DNA from: Aliirhizobium wenxiniae
GTDB lineage: Bacteria; Pseudomonadota; Alphaproteobacteria; Rhizobiales; Rhizobiaceae
Reading direction: 5' to 3'
Assembly (NCBI RefSeq): GCF_014201355.1
Contig: NZ_JACHEG010000004.1
Span: forward strand, 186,001-250,000
Length of the DNA: 64,000 bases
In this document: positions 17,179 through 26,482 of the stretch, piece after piece
How the letters are laid out: each line of letters opens with the position of its first letter
How positions within the stretch are numbered: the stretch's first letter is position 1
The notes under the pieces: generated by a model
What the model was told of the DNA's origin: nothing
Databases searched by the model: none
The model's input: only the letters and a program-made list of their open reading frames with translations
Translations under genes and position numbers: made by a program

Positions 17179-19142
17179 CCGCATCCCGTCGCGACATTCT
17201 CGGGCCGGCTCTCGTGACGCTATTGCTGTTATGCGCCGGCGGAGTGACATCCTGGTTTCTTGCCGCACCTGCCTTGTCCGTACCCGGCGGTTCTGCATAC
17301 GATATCGAGCGGATGGTGCTCTATTATTCGACGCTCCCCCGGCTCGCGACGGCGTTGCTTGCCGGTGGTGCCCTTGCCTTGTCGGGCGCGCTGTTCCAGC
17401 AGGTCCTGCGCAACCCGCTGGCCGATCCGACGACGCTCGGCGTTTCGGCAGGAGCAAACCTTGCCTTGGTCATCACATCGCTTTTCCTGCCCGGTCTGTT
17501 AGGAGCCGGCCGTGATCTCGTCGCCCTGGCAGGCAGTGGCGTTGCAGCTGCAATCGTCGTCAGTCTCGGCGCACGCCGGGGGTTCTCACCTTATTCGCTC
17601 GTACTCTCCGGCCTCGTGTTGAGCCTCTGGTGCGGCGGCCTTGCGGCCATCCTGACTTATCTGAATCAGAAATATCTGGCGAGCCTGTTCATATGGGGCG
17701 CAGGTTCGCTCTCACAACAAAGCTGGGTCATTCCATTGTCGCTGATGTGGAAACTTGCCGCTGTTTCCATCGTCTGCGCCATGCTCATCCGGCCGCTCTC
17801 CCTACTTGATCTGGGGGAGGGCAGTTCCTCGGCGCTAGGGGTCAAGCTGGTCCGTCTTCGTACGATCGTTATCGTCTGCGCCGTTGCGCTTGCGGCCTTC
17901 GTCACCAGCGCTGTGGGTGTGATCGGCTTTATCGGACTGGTGGCGCCGACGATTGCCCGGCTGGCGGGTGCAAGGCGGCCGGTGCAATTGATCTTATGGT
18001 CTCCGCTGATTGGCGCCGGGCTGCTCTTCTTTGCCGATTCCGTCTTGCAGCTTGTCGCAGGTGGCCTTGGCGATTTCCTGCCGACCGGAGCGGTCACGGC
18101 GATTTTCGGTTCACCATTGCTTCTGGCGCTTCTGCCACGGCTGAAGATCCGCCATCGAATTCAACAGGCTTCAGTACGAAGGCAGTCGCGCCGATGGGAT
18201 ACGAAGATCCCGATCGTCATAGCACTCTTTGCCCTCGTCCTGATGCTGCTCCTCAGCATGTTTGTCGGGCGCGGGATCGATGGAAGCTGGACGCTCGTTT
18301 TCGGTGAATATTCCCGGGATGTCTTGTCTATCCGCATGCCGAAGATATTCGCCGTCCTGGCATCCGGCGCAATGCTTGCCGTCGCGGGCTCGATCCTCCA
18401 ACGGCTGACCGGAAACGAGATGGCGAGCCCTGAAGTTCTCGGGATCAGCGCCGGGTCGACATTCGGTGTCGCGATCGCACTTTTTGCGATCGCGCCGGGC
18501 TTTTCCGGCCAGTTCCTGTTTGCGGTGATCGGGGCGATCATCGTGCTTTCGATGATATTGCTCGGTTCCCGCCGATCATCATTCGCGCCCGAGCGGGTAT
18601 TGCTGGCTGGTATCGCGCTCAGCGCCATGGTCGACGCCGTGGTCGGCGTGCTGAGTTCGACGGGTGATCCGCGCGCTGTACTTTTGATGCGCTGGATGAG
18701 CGGCTCCACCTATCTGGTCGATGGCATGAGTGCCGCAGCAGAGACGGTGATTGCAGTTATCCTCATAGCAATTGCATTCGCTGCCCGACACTGGCTCGAT
18801 ATCCTGCCGCTCGGCCCTGCTCCATCTGTCGCGGTTGGTGTCCCTCTGGCGCGCGCAAGGCTGGCGTTGTTCGGGCTTGCCGGATTGCTGACAGCTACTG
18901 CAACGCTGACAGTCGGTCCGCTCTCCTTTGTCGGGTTGATGGGGCCACATCTGGCGCGGGAGGCAGGCTTGACGCGTGCCATGCCGCAGATGATCGGCGC
19001 ATCCCTGATTGGTGGAGGATTGATGGTGGCAGCCGATTTTGTCGGCCGGACGATCGTGTCGCCCTACCAGATCCCGGCCGGCCTCGTTTCAGCACTCATC
19101 GGCGCTCCGTTCCTGATGCTGATGATGCGCCGAAAGGCCTGA
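17175..19142 (+). CDS. fhuB: Ferric-siderophore permease, double-length (FhuB)
   Basis: At 655 residues this is twice the size of FecC/FecD permeases and contains two homologous halves of about 10 membrane segments each, as in E. coli FhuB (660). Each half has the FecCD hallmark: 'LPRLATALLAGGALALSGALF' then 'GFIGLVAPTIARLAGA' in the first, and 'MPKIFAVLASGAMLAVAGSIL' then 'SFVGLMGPHLAREAGL' in the second. The double form is specific to the hydroxamate system, supporting the fhu assignment. Confidence 0.92.
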   Translation: MTASRRDILGPALVTLLLLCAGGVTSWFLAAPALSVPGGSAYDIERMVLYYSTLPRLATALLAGGALALSGALFQQVLRNPLADPTTLGVSAGANLALVITSLFLPGLLGAGRDLVALAGSGVAAAIVVSLGARRGFSPYSLVLSGLVLSLWCGGLAAILTYLNQKYLASLFIWGAGSLSQQSWVIPLSLMWKLAAVSIVCAMLIRPLSLLDLGEGSSSALGVKLVRLRTIVIVCAVALAAFVTSAVGVIGFIGLVAPTIARLAGARRPVQLILWSPLIGAGLLFFADSVLQLVAGGLGDFLPTGAVTAIFGSPLLLALLPRLKIRHRIQQASVRRQSRRWDTKIPIVIALFALVLMLLLSMFVGRGIDGSWTLVFGEYSRDVLSIRMPKIFAVLASGAMLAVAGSILQRLTGNEMASPEVLGISAGSTFGVAIALFAIAPGFSGQFLFAVIGAIIVLSMILLGSRRSSFAPERVLLAGIALSAMVDAVVGVLSSTGDPRAVLLMRWMSGSTYLVDGMSAAAETVIAVILIAIAFAARHWLDILPLGPAPSVAVGVPLARARLALFGLAGLLTATATLTVGPLSFVGLMGPHLAREAGLTRAMPQMIGASLIGGGLMVAADFVGRTIVSPYQIPAGLVSALIGAPFLMLMMRRKA

Positions 19143-19179
19143 GCGTCGTCTGCTGTGGATTAACGGCTCTCCAGCTTGC

Positions 19180-20118
19180 TTACTGGCTGGCCAGAAAACT
19201 CTCATAGGTCTGCTTCAACCCCACTTTCAGCGGCCGGGCATTGTCCCAGCCGAGCCCATGCAGGCGAGTGAGATCGGCAAGCTTGCGCGGCGTACCGTCC
19301 GGTCGCGAACGATCAAAGGAGAGCGGTCCCTCGAAGCCTACGGTTTCGCAGACAAGATGGGCGACATCGGCGATCGAAAGCTCTTCGCCCGAGCCGATAT
19401 TGACCGGCAAAGCATCGGAATAATTGCGCAACAGGAAGACTACGGCCTCTGCCAGATCGTCGACATGAAGAAACTCCCGAAGCGGGTTACCGCTGCCCCA
19501 GATTGTCAGACTGTCTGCATTTTTCAGCTTGGCCTCATGTGCCTTGCGGATCAGCGCCGGCAGAACATGACTTGTTTCCAGGTCGTAATTGTCGCCGGGA
19601 CCGTAAAGGTTGGTGGGCTGAGCCGAAATGAAATCCAGTCCCTGCTCCTGCCGATAAGCCTGGCAAAGCTTGATGCCGGCAATCTTGGCAATGGCGTACC
19701 ATTCGTTGGTCTTTTCCAATGGACCCGTCAGCAGCGATTCCTCGCGGATCGGCTGTTCCGCGTCACGGGGATAGATGCAGGTCGAGCCGAGAAGGAGAAG
19801 CTTCTCCACGCCGGCGCGCGCCGAACCCTCGATGACATTCGCCTCGATCATCAGATTGTCGTAGAGAAAGGAGACTGGTGACGCGCTGTTGGCCGCAATG
19901 CCGCCGACACGGGCTGCCGCCATGATGACGGCATCCGGCTTCGTGTATTCGAGCCAGCTGCGTGTCGCAGCCTGATCCCGCAGGTCCACTTCACTGCGCG
20001 GCACGGTCAGTACCTCGCAGTTTTCCCTTGCGAGAAGCCGCACGAGCGCCGAGCCGACCATACCCCGATGGCCAGCTACCCAGACCCGTTTTCCCTCAAG
20101 CTCGAACGGCGGCTTCAT
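19180..20118 (-). CDS. fcl: GDP-L-fucose synthase or GDP-L-colitose synthase (Fcl/ColC)
   Basis: This 312-residue SDR enzyme has the NADP-binding 'GHRGMVGSALVRLLA', the catalytic triad in 'GSTCIYP' (Ser, with the epimerase Cys) and 'YAIAKIAGIKL' (Tyr, Lys), and the epimerase His in 'ETSHVLPALIRK'. Fcl carries out 3,5-epimerisation and 4-reduction of GDP-4-keto-6-deoxymannose. ColC, a close relative, acts on the 3-deoxy compound to give GDP-L-colitose. Because a ColD-type dehydratase lies in the same operon, ColC activity is a real alternative; sequence alone does not separate them. It starts three bases after gmd. Confidence 0.85.
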   Translation of the reverse strand: MKPPFELEGKRVWVAGHRGMVGSALVRLLARENCEVLTVPRSEVDLRDQAATRSWLEYTKPDAVIMAAARVGGIAANSASPVSFLYDNLMIEANVIEGSARAGVEKLLLLGSTCIYPRDAEQPIREESLLTGPLEKTNEWYAIAKIAGIKLCQAYRQEQGLDFISAQPTNLYGPGDNYDLETSHVLPALIRKAHEAKLKNADSLTIWGSGNPLREFLHVDDLAEAVVFLLRNYSDALPVNIGSGEELSIADVAHLVCETVGFEGPLSFDRSRPDGTPRKLADLTRLHGLGWDNARPLKVGLKQTYESFLASQ

Positions 20119-20121
20119 CTG

Positions 20122-21198
20122 TCAGTCCTTGTCCCTTTGATGCACCGAGTTCGCATGTTCGCGAATATCGGACTGGACCATCTCGGTAATCATTTCCTCC
20201 AGCGTGGTGGTTGCTGTCCAGCCGAGCTTTTCCTTAGCCTTGGCAGGGTCCCCCAGCAAGAGATCGACTTCCGTCGGACGGAAGTAACGCGGATCGACCT
20301 CAATAAGGCAGCGATTGGTGCCGCGCTCGAAGCCGCGCTCCTCGACGCCTTCACCCTTCCATTCGATCTCTATGCCGGCGACCTTGAAGGCCGTACTGAC
20401 AAAATCGCGCACGCTGACAGTGCGGCCGGTGGCAAGAACATAGTCGTCTGGCTCATCCTGCTGGAGAATCCGCCACATGCCTTCGACATAGTCGCGAGCA
20501 TGGCCCCAGTCACGCTTGGCGTCGAGATTGCCGAGATACAAGCGGTCCTGATCGCCGGCAGCGATCGCGGCCACGGCGCGGGTGATCTTGCGGGTCACGA
20601 AAGTTTCGCCGCGGCGCGGGCTTTCATGATTGAAAAGGATGCCATTGGACGCATGCATGCCATAGGATTCACGGTAATTGACCGTGATCCAGAAAGCATA
20701 AAGCTTGGCAACGCCGTAAGGCGAACGTGGATAGAATGGGGTGGTTTCCTTCTGGGGTGTCTCGACCACCTTGCCGTAAAGCTCAGATGTCGAGGCCTGA
20801 TAGAAGCGGGTCTTCTTTTCCATGCCCAGAATGCGAATTGCTTCGAGGATACGCAATGTGCCCATGCCATCCGCGTTTGCGGTGTATTCCGGCGTTTCGA
20901 AGCTCACATGCACGTGGCTCTGTGCGGCAAGGTTATAAATCTCGTCCGGCTGCACTTCCTGAATGATGCGGATCAGGTTGGTTGAGTCGGTCATGTCGCC
21001 GTAATGCAAAGTAAAACGGCGGTCGGTTTCGTGCGGATCTTCATAAAGATGGTCGATGCGCCCGGAATTGAAGCTCGATGAGCGGCGCTTGATGGCGTGA
21101 ACGTGATAACCTTTCTCGAGCAGGAGTTCAGCCAGATAGGAGCCGTCCTGCCCGGTGACGCCGGTAATCAGTGCGCGTTTCGCAACCTTGTTGGTCAT
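20122..21198 (-). CDS. gmd: GDP-mannose 4,6-dehydratase
   Basis: The 358-residue SDR enzyme has '[19 protein letters not shown]' (GxxGxxG) at the N-terminus, the catalytic Thr/Glu region 'STSELYGKV' and the YxxxK in '[12 protein letters not shown]'. It also has the Gmd-typical '[19 protein letters not shown]'. It converts GDP-D-mannose to GDP-4-keto-6-deoxy-D-mannose, the precursor of fucose, rhamnose, perosamine and colitose. The ATG at 21198 is preferred to 21207 because AAGGA is then nine bases upstream rather than adjacent. Confidence 0.93.
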   Translation of the reverse strand: MTNKVAKRALITGVTGQDGSYLAELLLEKGYHVHAIKRRSSSFNSGRIDHLYEDPHETDRRFTLHYGDMTDSTNLIRIIQEVQPDEIYNLAAQSHVHVSFETPEYTANADGMGTLRILEAIRILGMEKKTRFYQASTSELYGKVVETPQKETTPFYPRSPYGVAKLYAFWITVNYRESYGMHASNGILFNHESPRRGETFVTRKITRAVAAIAAGDQDRLYLGNLDAKRDWGHARDYVEGMWRILQQDEPDDYVLATGRTVSVRDFVSTAFKVAGIEIEWKGEGVEERGFERGTNRCLIEVDPRYFRPTEVDLLLGDPAKAKEKLGWTATTTLEEMITEMVQSDIREHANSVHQRDKD

Positions 21199-21210
21199 GG
21201 TAGTCATTCC

Positions 21211-22377
21211 TTAGCAGGGACGAGCGACGGCGGAGAAGGCTTCAGCCACACGCGCAATATCCGCCTCGTTCAGGTTATGATGGTTCGGCAGGTAGATGCC
21301 GTAATCGTGCACCTTGTCTGCGTTCTGCAGCGCGAGCTGCGAATGGTCCCTAAGCCAGAAGGGATGGCGCGCGATGTTGCCGCAGATCAATGGACGGCAT
21401 TCGATATCGAGCGCGTTGATGTGCTTGTAGGTTTCAAGCCGGTTTTCAATGAACGTCCCGTAGGCGAAGGAGGAAAGAACTTCCGTGTCGCCCGACTGGC
21501 AGAAGAAGTCCGGCAATGCTTTGCGATAGAGCTCGAAATTGATGCGCCGGCGCTCAACGATATGGTCAAGTTTTTTCAGCTGCGAACGGCCGAGGAACGC
21601 CTGCAGGTCGGTCGAGCGCAGGTTATATCCGGCGTGATAGAAGGTGTAGAGGTTCTTGAACTCGTCGATACCGTTCTCGTCAGCCAGAGATTTGCGCAGG
21701 TCCGGACGCAGGTCGCGGCTCCATCCATGCGATCGCAGCGATAGCATCAGCTGGTGCAGATCGCTGTCGTCGGTGACGACCATGCCGCCCTCAATGGTCG
21801 AAATATGGTGGCCATAATAGAACGAGAAGCTGCCTGCAGTCCCGATCGAGCCGAGTTTCCGGCCCTTGTAGGTCGAGCCTAGCGCTTCGCACGAATCTTC
21901 CAAAAGCTCGATATCATAGCGCTGGCAGATGTCGCGGATCGCATCCATGTCGCCGGAGTGGCCGAGCACATGAACAAGGATCAGCAGCGACGGCGGATCA
22001 GTGCGGCACAGATCCTCCAGGTGGTTGAGGTCGATACCGAGCGAATTCGGATCGCAATCGCACAGGCGGACGTCGAAGCCCAATTGCAGCAGGGGCGAGA
22101 CGGTCGTGACCCAGCTGACGCCGGCGGCGATCGCCTTGTTGTTGCGCAGACGGCCAGCCTCCTTCAACGCGGCGATCATCAGGAGGTTGGCGGAGGAGCC
22201 GGAATTCACATAGACCGCATGCCTGCTGCCCATCCAGGTCGCGAACTCTTCTTCAAAGGCGAGTGTCTGTTCGGCCTTGGTCAGTCGGTTGCCCGCGAGC
22301 ATCCATTCGGAGAGCGCCTCAAGCTCGTTCTGGGCAATGGTTTCCTCGGCGAGGCGGATAGGACGAAGTACGGACAT
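21211..22377 (-). CDS. colD: PLP-dependent sugar 3-dehydratase of the ColD type
   Basis: The 388-residue protein belongs to the DegT/DnrJ/EryC1 aminotransferase fold, but the lysine that normally holds PLP is replaced by histidine: 'FSFYYGHHISTIEGGMVV' has His190-His191 where aminotransferases have Lys. This substitution marks sugar 3-dehydratases (E. coli ColD, 388 residues, active-site His188; RfbH/E1). With gmd supplying GDP-4-keto-6-deoxymannose, the expected product is GDP-4-keto-3,6-dideoxymannose, leading to colitose. The start at 22377 follows GGGAGGCG and overlaps the upstream stop by one base. Specificity is inferred, not shown. Confidence 0.78.
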   Translation of the reverse strand: MSVLRPIRLAEETIAQNELEALSEWMLAGNRLTKAEQTLAFEEEFATWMGSRHAVYVNSGSSANLLMIAALKEAGRLRNNKAIAAGVSWVTTVSPLLQLGFDVRLCDCDPNSLGIDLNHLEDLCRTDPPSLLILVHVLGHSGDMDAIRDICQRYDIELLEDSCEALGSTYKGRKLGSIGTAGSFSFYYGHHISTIEGGMVVTDDSDLHQLMLSLRSHGWSRDLRPDLRKSLADENGIDEFKNLYTFYHAGYNLRSTDLQAFLGRSQLKKLDHIVERRRINFELYRKALPDFFCQSGDTEVLSSFAYGTFIENRLETYKHINALDIECRPLICGNIARHPFWLRDHSQLALQNADKVHDYGIYLPNHHNLNEADIARVAEAFSAVARPC

Positions 22378-23156
22378 CAAGACGCCTCCCTGATGCGCAC
22401 AGAGCGCATCACTTTCATTTCCAGATAATAGCGGGTGACTTCGGCATAGGCGGCGCGAAGCTTCAGGGTCTTCTCGCCGGACGCAAACGCATCGATCGTG
22501 ATGGATCCCTCATGAGCGCGGAAGAATGCGAGCGGCTCTCTGACAAACCCGATCTTGGGATAGCGTAGCATCGAGAGTAGCGAGACAAAGGCGTCGGGAC
22601 CGACGCCGCGATATTCGTTTCTCTGCAGCGGCAGCCGACCCTGATAGAGTGCGTCGATCAGGATCTGGCGGCGATATACGGCTGCACCGGGCGAAATCAG
22701 CGAGCCGAGGATCTGTTTCTCGACGGCCTCGACGGGGAATATACCGGTTTCGGGTAGCCATTCTACGAACTGGCGAAGCTTGGTCGGAAGACCTGGCCCA
22801 TCGACCACATCGGCGCCGCTGAATGCAAAGCCGGTGTCTTCGTCGATAACGGAAAGGCAAGCCTCAATGAAATTCGGAGCGATCCAGTCGTCGTCATACT
22901 GAAGGTGCACGAAGTCACCCTTGGCATGCAGCACGCCCTCAAGCCAGCAAAAATGCGGGCCGAAGTCGCGTTCGCGGCGAATGTAGAGGATACGATCACC
23001 GTAGGATGACGCTACCTCCACTGTGTTATCTGTCGATCCGTGGTCGACAACGATAACCTCGACGGGGCGCGTCTGGTTCAGCGAACTCTCTATCGCCACA
23101 GGTAGCATGTCTGCGCGATTGAAGGTTGGAATGACAATGGAAACAGTCTCAGACAT
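22377..23156 (-). CDS. Glycosyltransferase family 2
   Basis: This 259-residue protein has the GT-A fold of family 2: 'VSIVIPTFNRADMLPVAIES' at the N-terminus, 'VIVVDHGSTDNT' (GST in place of the usual DGS), and a DxD-like 'LQYDDDWIAPNF' metal-binding motif near residues 85-97. It probably adds one sugar during surface polysaccharide assembly. The donor could be the dideoxy sugar made by the adjacent genes. It overlaps the epimerase upstream by eight bases and the ColD-like gene downstream by one. Confidence 0.83.
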   Translation of the reverse strand: MSETVSIVIPTFNRADMLPVAIESSLNQTRPVEVIVVDHGSTDNTVEVASSYGDRILYIRRERDFGPHFCWLEGVLHAKGDFVHLQYDDDWIAPNFIEACLSVIDEDTGFAFSGADVVDGPGLPTKLRQFVEWLPETGIFPVEAVEKQILGSLISPGAAVYRRQILIDALYQGRLPLQRNEYRGVGPDAFVSLLSMLRYPKIGFVREPLAFFRAHEGSITIDAFASGEKTLKLRAAYAEVTRYYLEMKVMRSVRIREAS

Positions 23157-23937
23157 TAAGGTCTCCTAGGATCTGTCTAAGCCGCGAAATATTGGCAACG
23201 AGAGTATCGGCGCTGCCGGTAGCTCGGATTTCGAGAGGATGCGGGCTCAATCCCTGAACAAAATCGCGTATAGTCGTGCCATTGCCAGAGGCGACATTGA
23301 CAGGACCGGTTGCTGAAGAAAGGGCAAGGCGCACCACGTATTCAGCTGCCTTCTCAGCAGGCAGAAAATCACGGATACTGTCTCCGCCAGGCACCTCGAA
23401 AGGCTGGGTCAGATCTTCATTGGCAAGACGCCGTTCTACAGAGGGGCGCAGGAACGAGCCCGTCTGGGCAGGGTCGTGAATGGAGAAAAGCCGCGTAGCG
23501 AGAAAGGCCCGACCTGTGGCGTCGCATATGTCTGCAGCAACGCTTTCGGCCTGCCACTTGGTGCGACCGTAAAGCGATGCCGGCGTCTTCTCCGCTTCTT
23601 CGCAAATTGGCTCTGCTGATGGCGCGTAAATGTGGCTTGAAGAGCAAAATACAAACGAAGCCTGCTGCCCTTCCAGCGCGGAAAGAAGATTGATCGTGCC
23701 ACCGACATTCACCGCATAGGCACGAGCAGGATCTGCCTTGACCGAGGCAACAGGAACCAGAGCAGCAAGGTGAATGATCTTATCGACTGCGGCTGCCGCA
23801 TACTGCGCCCGCACGGCATCCAGGCTGGTCAGGTCGGCCTTGTTGATGATTATCTCCGCATCAGGGGACAGGCGAGCCAGATGTGAGATCACATGCCGCC
23901 CCAGTATCCCGCCTGCACCGGTCACCAGGATGCGCAT
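23149..23937 (-). CDS. NAD-dependent epimerase/dehydratase
   Basis: The 262-residue extended-SDR enzyme has 'ILVTGAGGILGRHVISHLA' (GxxGxxG), 'IIHLAALVPVASVKA', the serine-containing 'FCSSSHIYAP' and 'YGRTKWQAE' (YxxxK). It probably modifies a nucleotide sugar of the same polysaccharide pathway. It is shorter than GalE-type enzymes (about 330), so the C-terminal substrate domain is reduced. It is the first gene of the minus-strand set 23937 to 19180. The substrate cannot be read from sequence. Confidence 0.8.
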   Translation of the reverse strand: MRILVTGAGGILGRHVISHLARLSPDAEIIINKADLTSLDAVRAQYAAAAVDKIIHLAALVPVASVKADPARAYAVNVGGTINLLSALEGQQASFVFCSSSHIYAPSAEPICEEAEKTPASLYGRTKWQAESVAADICDATGRAFLATRLFSIHDPAQTGSFLRPSVERRLANEDLTQPFEVPGGDSIRDFLPAEKAAEYVVRLALSSATGPVNVASGNGTTIRDFVQGLSPHPLEIRATGSADTLVANISRLRQILGDLNV

Positions 23938-24213
23938 TGATCACACCATCTACGGGCATGGGCCGGAGACGAAGCCCATCGACAATAAGAAGTGGAGCCG
24001 ACTGCCTGCTGCATTCTATACCCTTGTTATGCGTGACGAAGGGTTTCGCAGCGCAGAGATTCACCCAAGTAACAGGCTTGAAGACTCACGGTTCAGGCCC
24101 TCAGAAATCGTGGTTATGGCAATTGACGTGAACGCCCGACGCATGCCATCCCTCGTTAACAATCAATGACGTTTGTTCCATGCGCGAACCTTACGGCGAA
24201 GGAATTCCCAGAT

Positions 24214-25035
24214 ATGCATTATACCCGAGTGAGGACGCAGAGCGATTTCGAGGGCGCTCTGGTTACCGTGTATTGCGCGGTCTGGCATCGGCAGCAAAAC
24301 AAGCTCGATCTTCTAAAATCCCATTATCTCAATCTGCGCCGCCAGAGTATCGGCGTGCGCATGCTCTACATTTTCGACAATGGTGATACGCCGCCGGATT
24401 GGCTGGATGCGGATTGCTACGTGTTCTCAGGCCCACTTTCGATCTACGAAGCATGGGCTGCAGCCGTGGCGCTCAACAAGTCGTTCTATGTCATGAACCT
24501 CAACCTTGACGATCGTCTGGCCACCAATGCGGTGGAAATGTTGGTTGGAGCGGCCTGTGCCTCGTCGGCGGCGCTTGTGGGCGGCGAGTGGCTGATCTGT
24601 TTCGATCAATCGCATCTTGACCAGCCGTTCAAGGCGCCTTTGCTTATGGCTTCGGAATTCGTTTCCGAGTGGCCGCCCAAACCAAACCCACGGCTCAGAT
24701 TGGGTTCGGGTTCCGGTGAGCGCGGCACTTTTGGTCCGGCGACCCTCTGGCATGCTGCAGCAGTGGGCAAATATTACCCGAGTTATTTCAACGATGGATC
24801 GATCATCAAATCGATTGGCGATACGTTGTTTTGGGGCGTGCTGCATCAAAAGGGTCTAAGGATGGTGCGCCTGCCGATGCTTATAGGCAAATATTACTCG
24901 TCACCGACAGAACAGGCCGAATTCCGTTCGCATGATGACCAGGAGCTTGTCACTCGCCACGGCATTTCCAAAATTTCGTTTGCGGACCGCATTCTTGGTG
25001 GAGAAGTGCCAGAAGTGCCTGGACCAACCGCCTAG
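24214..25035 (+). CDS. Probable glycosyltransferase, unassigned (GT-A-like)
   Basis: I do not recognise the exact family. The 273-residue protein opens with 'ALVTVYCAVWHRQQNKLDLL', then has 'GVRMLYIFDNGDTPPDWLDA' and 'YVMNLNLDDRLATNAVEML', the last resembling a DxD metal-binding motif of GT-A glycosyltransferases. A conserved-looking 'FGPATLWHAAAVGKY' with 'YFNDGSIIKSIGDTLFW' follows. No membrane segments or signal peptide. It is transcribed divergently from the polysaccharide operon, which supports a glycan role. The start at 24214 follows AAGGAA; a start at 24166 is less well supported. Confidence 0.6.
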   Translation: MHYTRVRTQSDFEGALVTVYCAVWHRQQNKLDLLKSHYLNLRRQSIGVRMLYIFDNGDTPPDWLDADCYVFSGPLSIYEAWAAAVALNKSFYVMNLNLDDRLATNAVEMLVGAACASSAALVGGEWLICFDQSHLDQPFKAPLLMASEFVSEWPPKPNPRLRLGSGSGERGTFGPATLWHAAAVGKYYPSYFNDGSIIKSIGDTLFWGVLHQKGLRMVRLPMLIGKYYSSPTEQAEFRSHDDQELVTRHGISKISFADRILGGEVPEVPGPTA

Positions 25036-25270
25036 CCTCTCGATTGCGGGATGGTGACCAGGAATTCGGTGCCTCGATAGGATGAGTTTTGCAGCGTGAT
25101 TGTTGCGCCGTGTGAGGCAAGCATCGCGCAGCTTGAAGCAGACTCATGGACTGTTGTGGTGATGTTATCTGCACCAGTCGCCGCCTTCTCCAAGCCACCA
25201 GCCCTCGGCGAGGAGGCGATAGGGCAAGCGGGGAAGGGCGGAGCGATCGGGAATGAGGTGCTTTTTCATG
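25032..25270 (-). pseudogene. Possible remnant of a sensor histidine kinase C-terminus
   Basis: A minus-strand frame ends 'CAMLASHGATITLQNSS' then 'YRGTEFLVTIPQSRG' and a stop at 25032. This looks like the last 30-40 residues of a GHKL ATPase domain (compare typical '..HGG.I.v.S..g.GT.f.v.lP'). Upstream in the same frame the sequence becomes proline-rich and is closed by a stop near 25270, with no ATPase N, G1 or G2 boxes. It therefore looks like a decayed tail overlapping the end of the glycosyltransferase gene by a few bases. Confidence 0.35.
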
Positions 25271-25564
25271 TCGGCAGAATGCCCATGGCATTTGCAGATT
25301 ATGTGCAGGCCATGAGGAGATATTCAGGATTTTGGTCCGAACCGAGCCGTCTTCATCGAGAAGCCTTTGGGAGAAAGCATGTTTTCCGACAGATAGTCTT
25401 CGAACGGGTTTTCCACTCATGGCGCGGGTGGGCTTGACGCAGGATCGTGCAGCCAAGATCCGCTGACCGTAAGTGGTAGCTTTGCCGCATACTCAACTCC
25501 ATGTGTCTGCTGTACAAAAATGCCAACGTCGCCTGGCGCGGCTCCATGGGAAGAGAAAGACATC
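25271..25564. other. Non-coding stretch before the mutarotase gene
   Basis: No gene is supported. Short frames exist on both strands but none has a ribosome-binding site or family resemblance. A minus-strand frame containing 'NPFEDYLSENMLSPKGFS' could be more of the decayed kinase-like gene but is broken by stops. Confidence 0.4.
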
Positions 25565-26407
25565 ATGAATTCATTTCAACCAGCTCCCTTGAAATTGTAT
25601 CCGGCGACAGCGGGAGGTGCGACGGCTGCCGTTCTTCACCATGGCGCTCAACTGGCTTCCTGGCGGTCTGCGAAAGGTACGGAAAACATCTATCTGTCTG
25701 AGCTGGCCGATTTTTTGCCGGGTAGCGCCGTGCGTGGCGGCGCGCCAATCTGCTTTCCGCAATTCTCCACCCTAGGCGATCTGCCACTGCATGGTTTTTT
25801 CCGCAACCAGATCTGGACGCCGGTTCCCGGCGGTGCAGATGGCGCCGAGATTGCGCGGTTACAGCTTCGCGACACAGACGAGACTCGCGCGCTGTGGCCG
25901 CACGCTTTCCAAGCTGAACTTCAAGTGACAGTAGCGGATCACAGCCTGGAGATCGCTTTCTCGGTATCGAATACAGGGGCCGAGGTGTTCTCCTTTACCG
26001 CAGCGCTCCACACCTACTTCCGGGTGGCAGAGATCGCGAACGTAGCCATCACGGGCTTGCAGAATATCCGCTATCTGGACAAGCTAAAGGAAAATGTCAT
26101 CGACACTGAGACGAGCGCGCGACTGCTGATCGACCGCCCGCTCGATCGCGTCTATTACAACACAACGGAGGCGCTAACCCTCGAAGATGGCGCTCGTCAG
26201 CTGCGGATCTCTACGCAAGGCATGCCCGATACCGTCGTATGGAATCCAGGCCCGGAACGTTGCGCCACCATCGCCGATCTGCCCGATGATGCCTGGCAGC
26301 ATTTTGTCTGCATTGAAGCGGCGGTCGTTGACGCTCCAATCTCTCTTGCTCCCGGAGCAACGTGGCGCGGGATCCAGAAAATGGAAGATCTTCGAGGCGA
26401 TCGATAA
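25565..26407 (+). CDS. D-hexose-6-phosphate mutarotase (YeaD type)
   Basis: The 280-residue beta-sandwich enzyme of the aldose 1-epimerase superfamily has 'GGAPICFPQFSTLGDLPLHG' (substrate-phosphate region), 'LHTYFRVAEIANVAITGL' (catalytic His) and 'VVWNPGPERCATIADLPDDA', then 'FVCIEAAVVDAPISLAPG' with the catalytic Glu. It interconverts alpha and beta anomers of glucose-6-phosphate-like sugars. The frame is open from 25520; the ATG at 25565 gives the normal N-terminus and follows GGGAAGAG. It stands alone and is followed by a strong hairpin. Confidence 0.85.
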   Translation: MNSFQPAPLKLYPATAGGATAAVLHHGAQLASWRSAKGTENIYLSELADFLPGSAVRGGAPICFPQFSTLGDLPLHGFFRNQIWTPVPGGADGAEIARLQLRDTDETRALWPHAFQAELQVTVADHSLEIAFSVSNTGAEVFSFTAALHTYFRVAEIANVAITGLQNIRYLDKLKENVIDTETSARLLIDRPLDRVYYNTTEALTLEDGARQLRISTQGMPDTVVWNPGPERCATIADLPDDAWQHFVCIEAAVVDAPISLAPGATWRGIQKMEDLRGDR

Positions 26408-26420
26408 ATCCCTGAATGCG

Positions 26421-26455
26421 TCGAGGGCAATCATCCGTAGTGTGATTGCCCTCGA
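26421..26455 (+). terminator. Hairpin after the mutarotase gene
   Basis: A perfect 13-bp inverted repeat (TCGAGGGCAATCA / TGATTGCCCTCGA) with a 9-base loop starts 13 bases after the stop. No U-tract follows at once, so it may be a transcript-stabilising stem rather than a simple intrinsic terminator. Confidence 0.55.
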
Positions 26456-26482
26456 TCTAGGGAGCAAAAGTCTTATTTCCTT

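Noticed and set aside
21211..22377. Ordinary DegT sugar aminotransferase
   Set aside because: The PLP lysine is replaced by His-His, so transamination through the normal internal aldimine is not expected.
24166..24213. Earlier start for the unassigned glycosyltransferase
   Set aside because: The ATG at 24214 has an AAGGAA site and the upstream 16 codons lack one.
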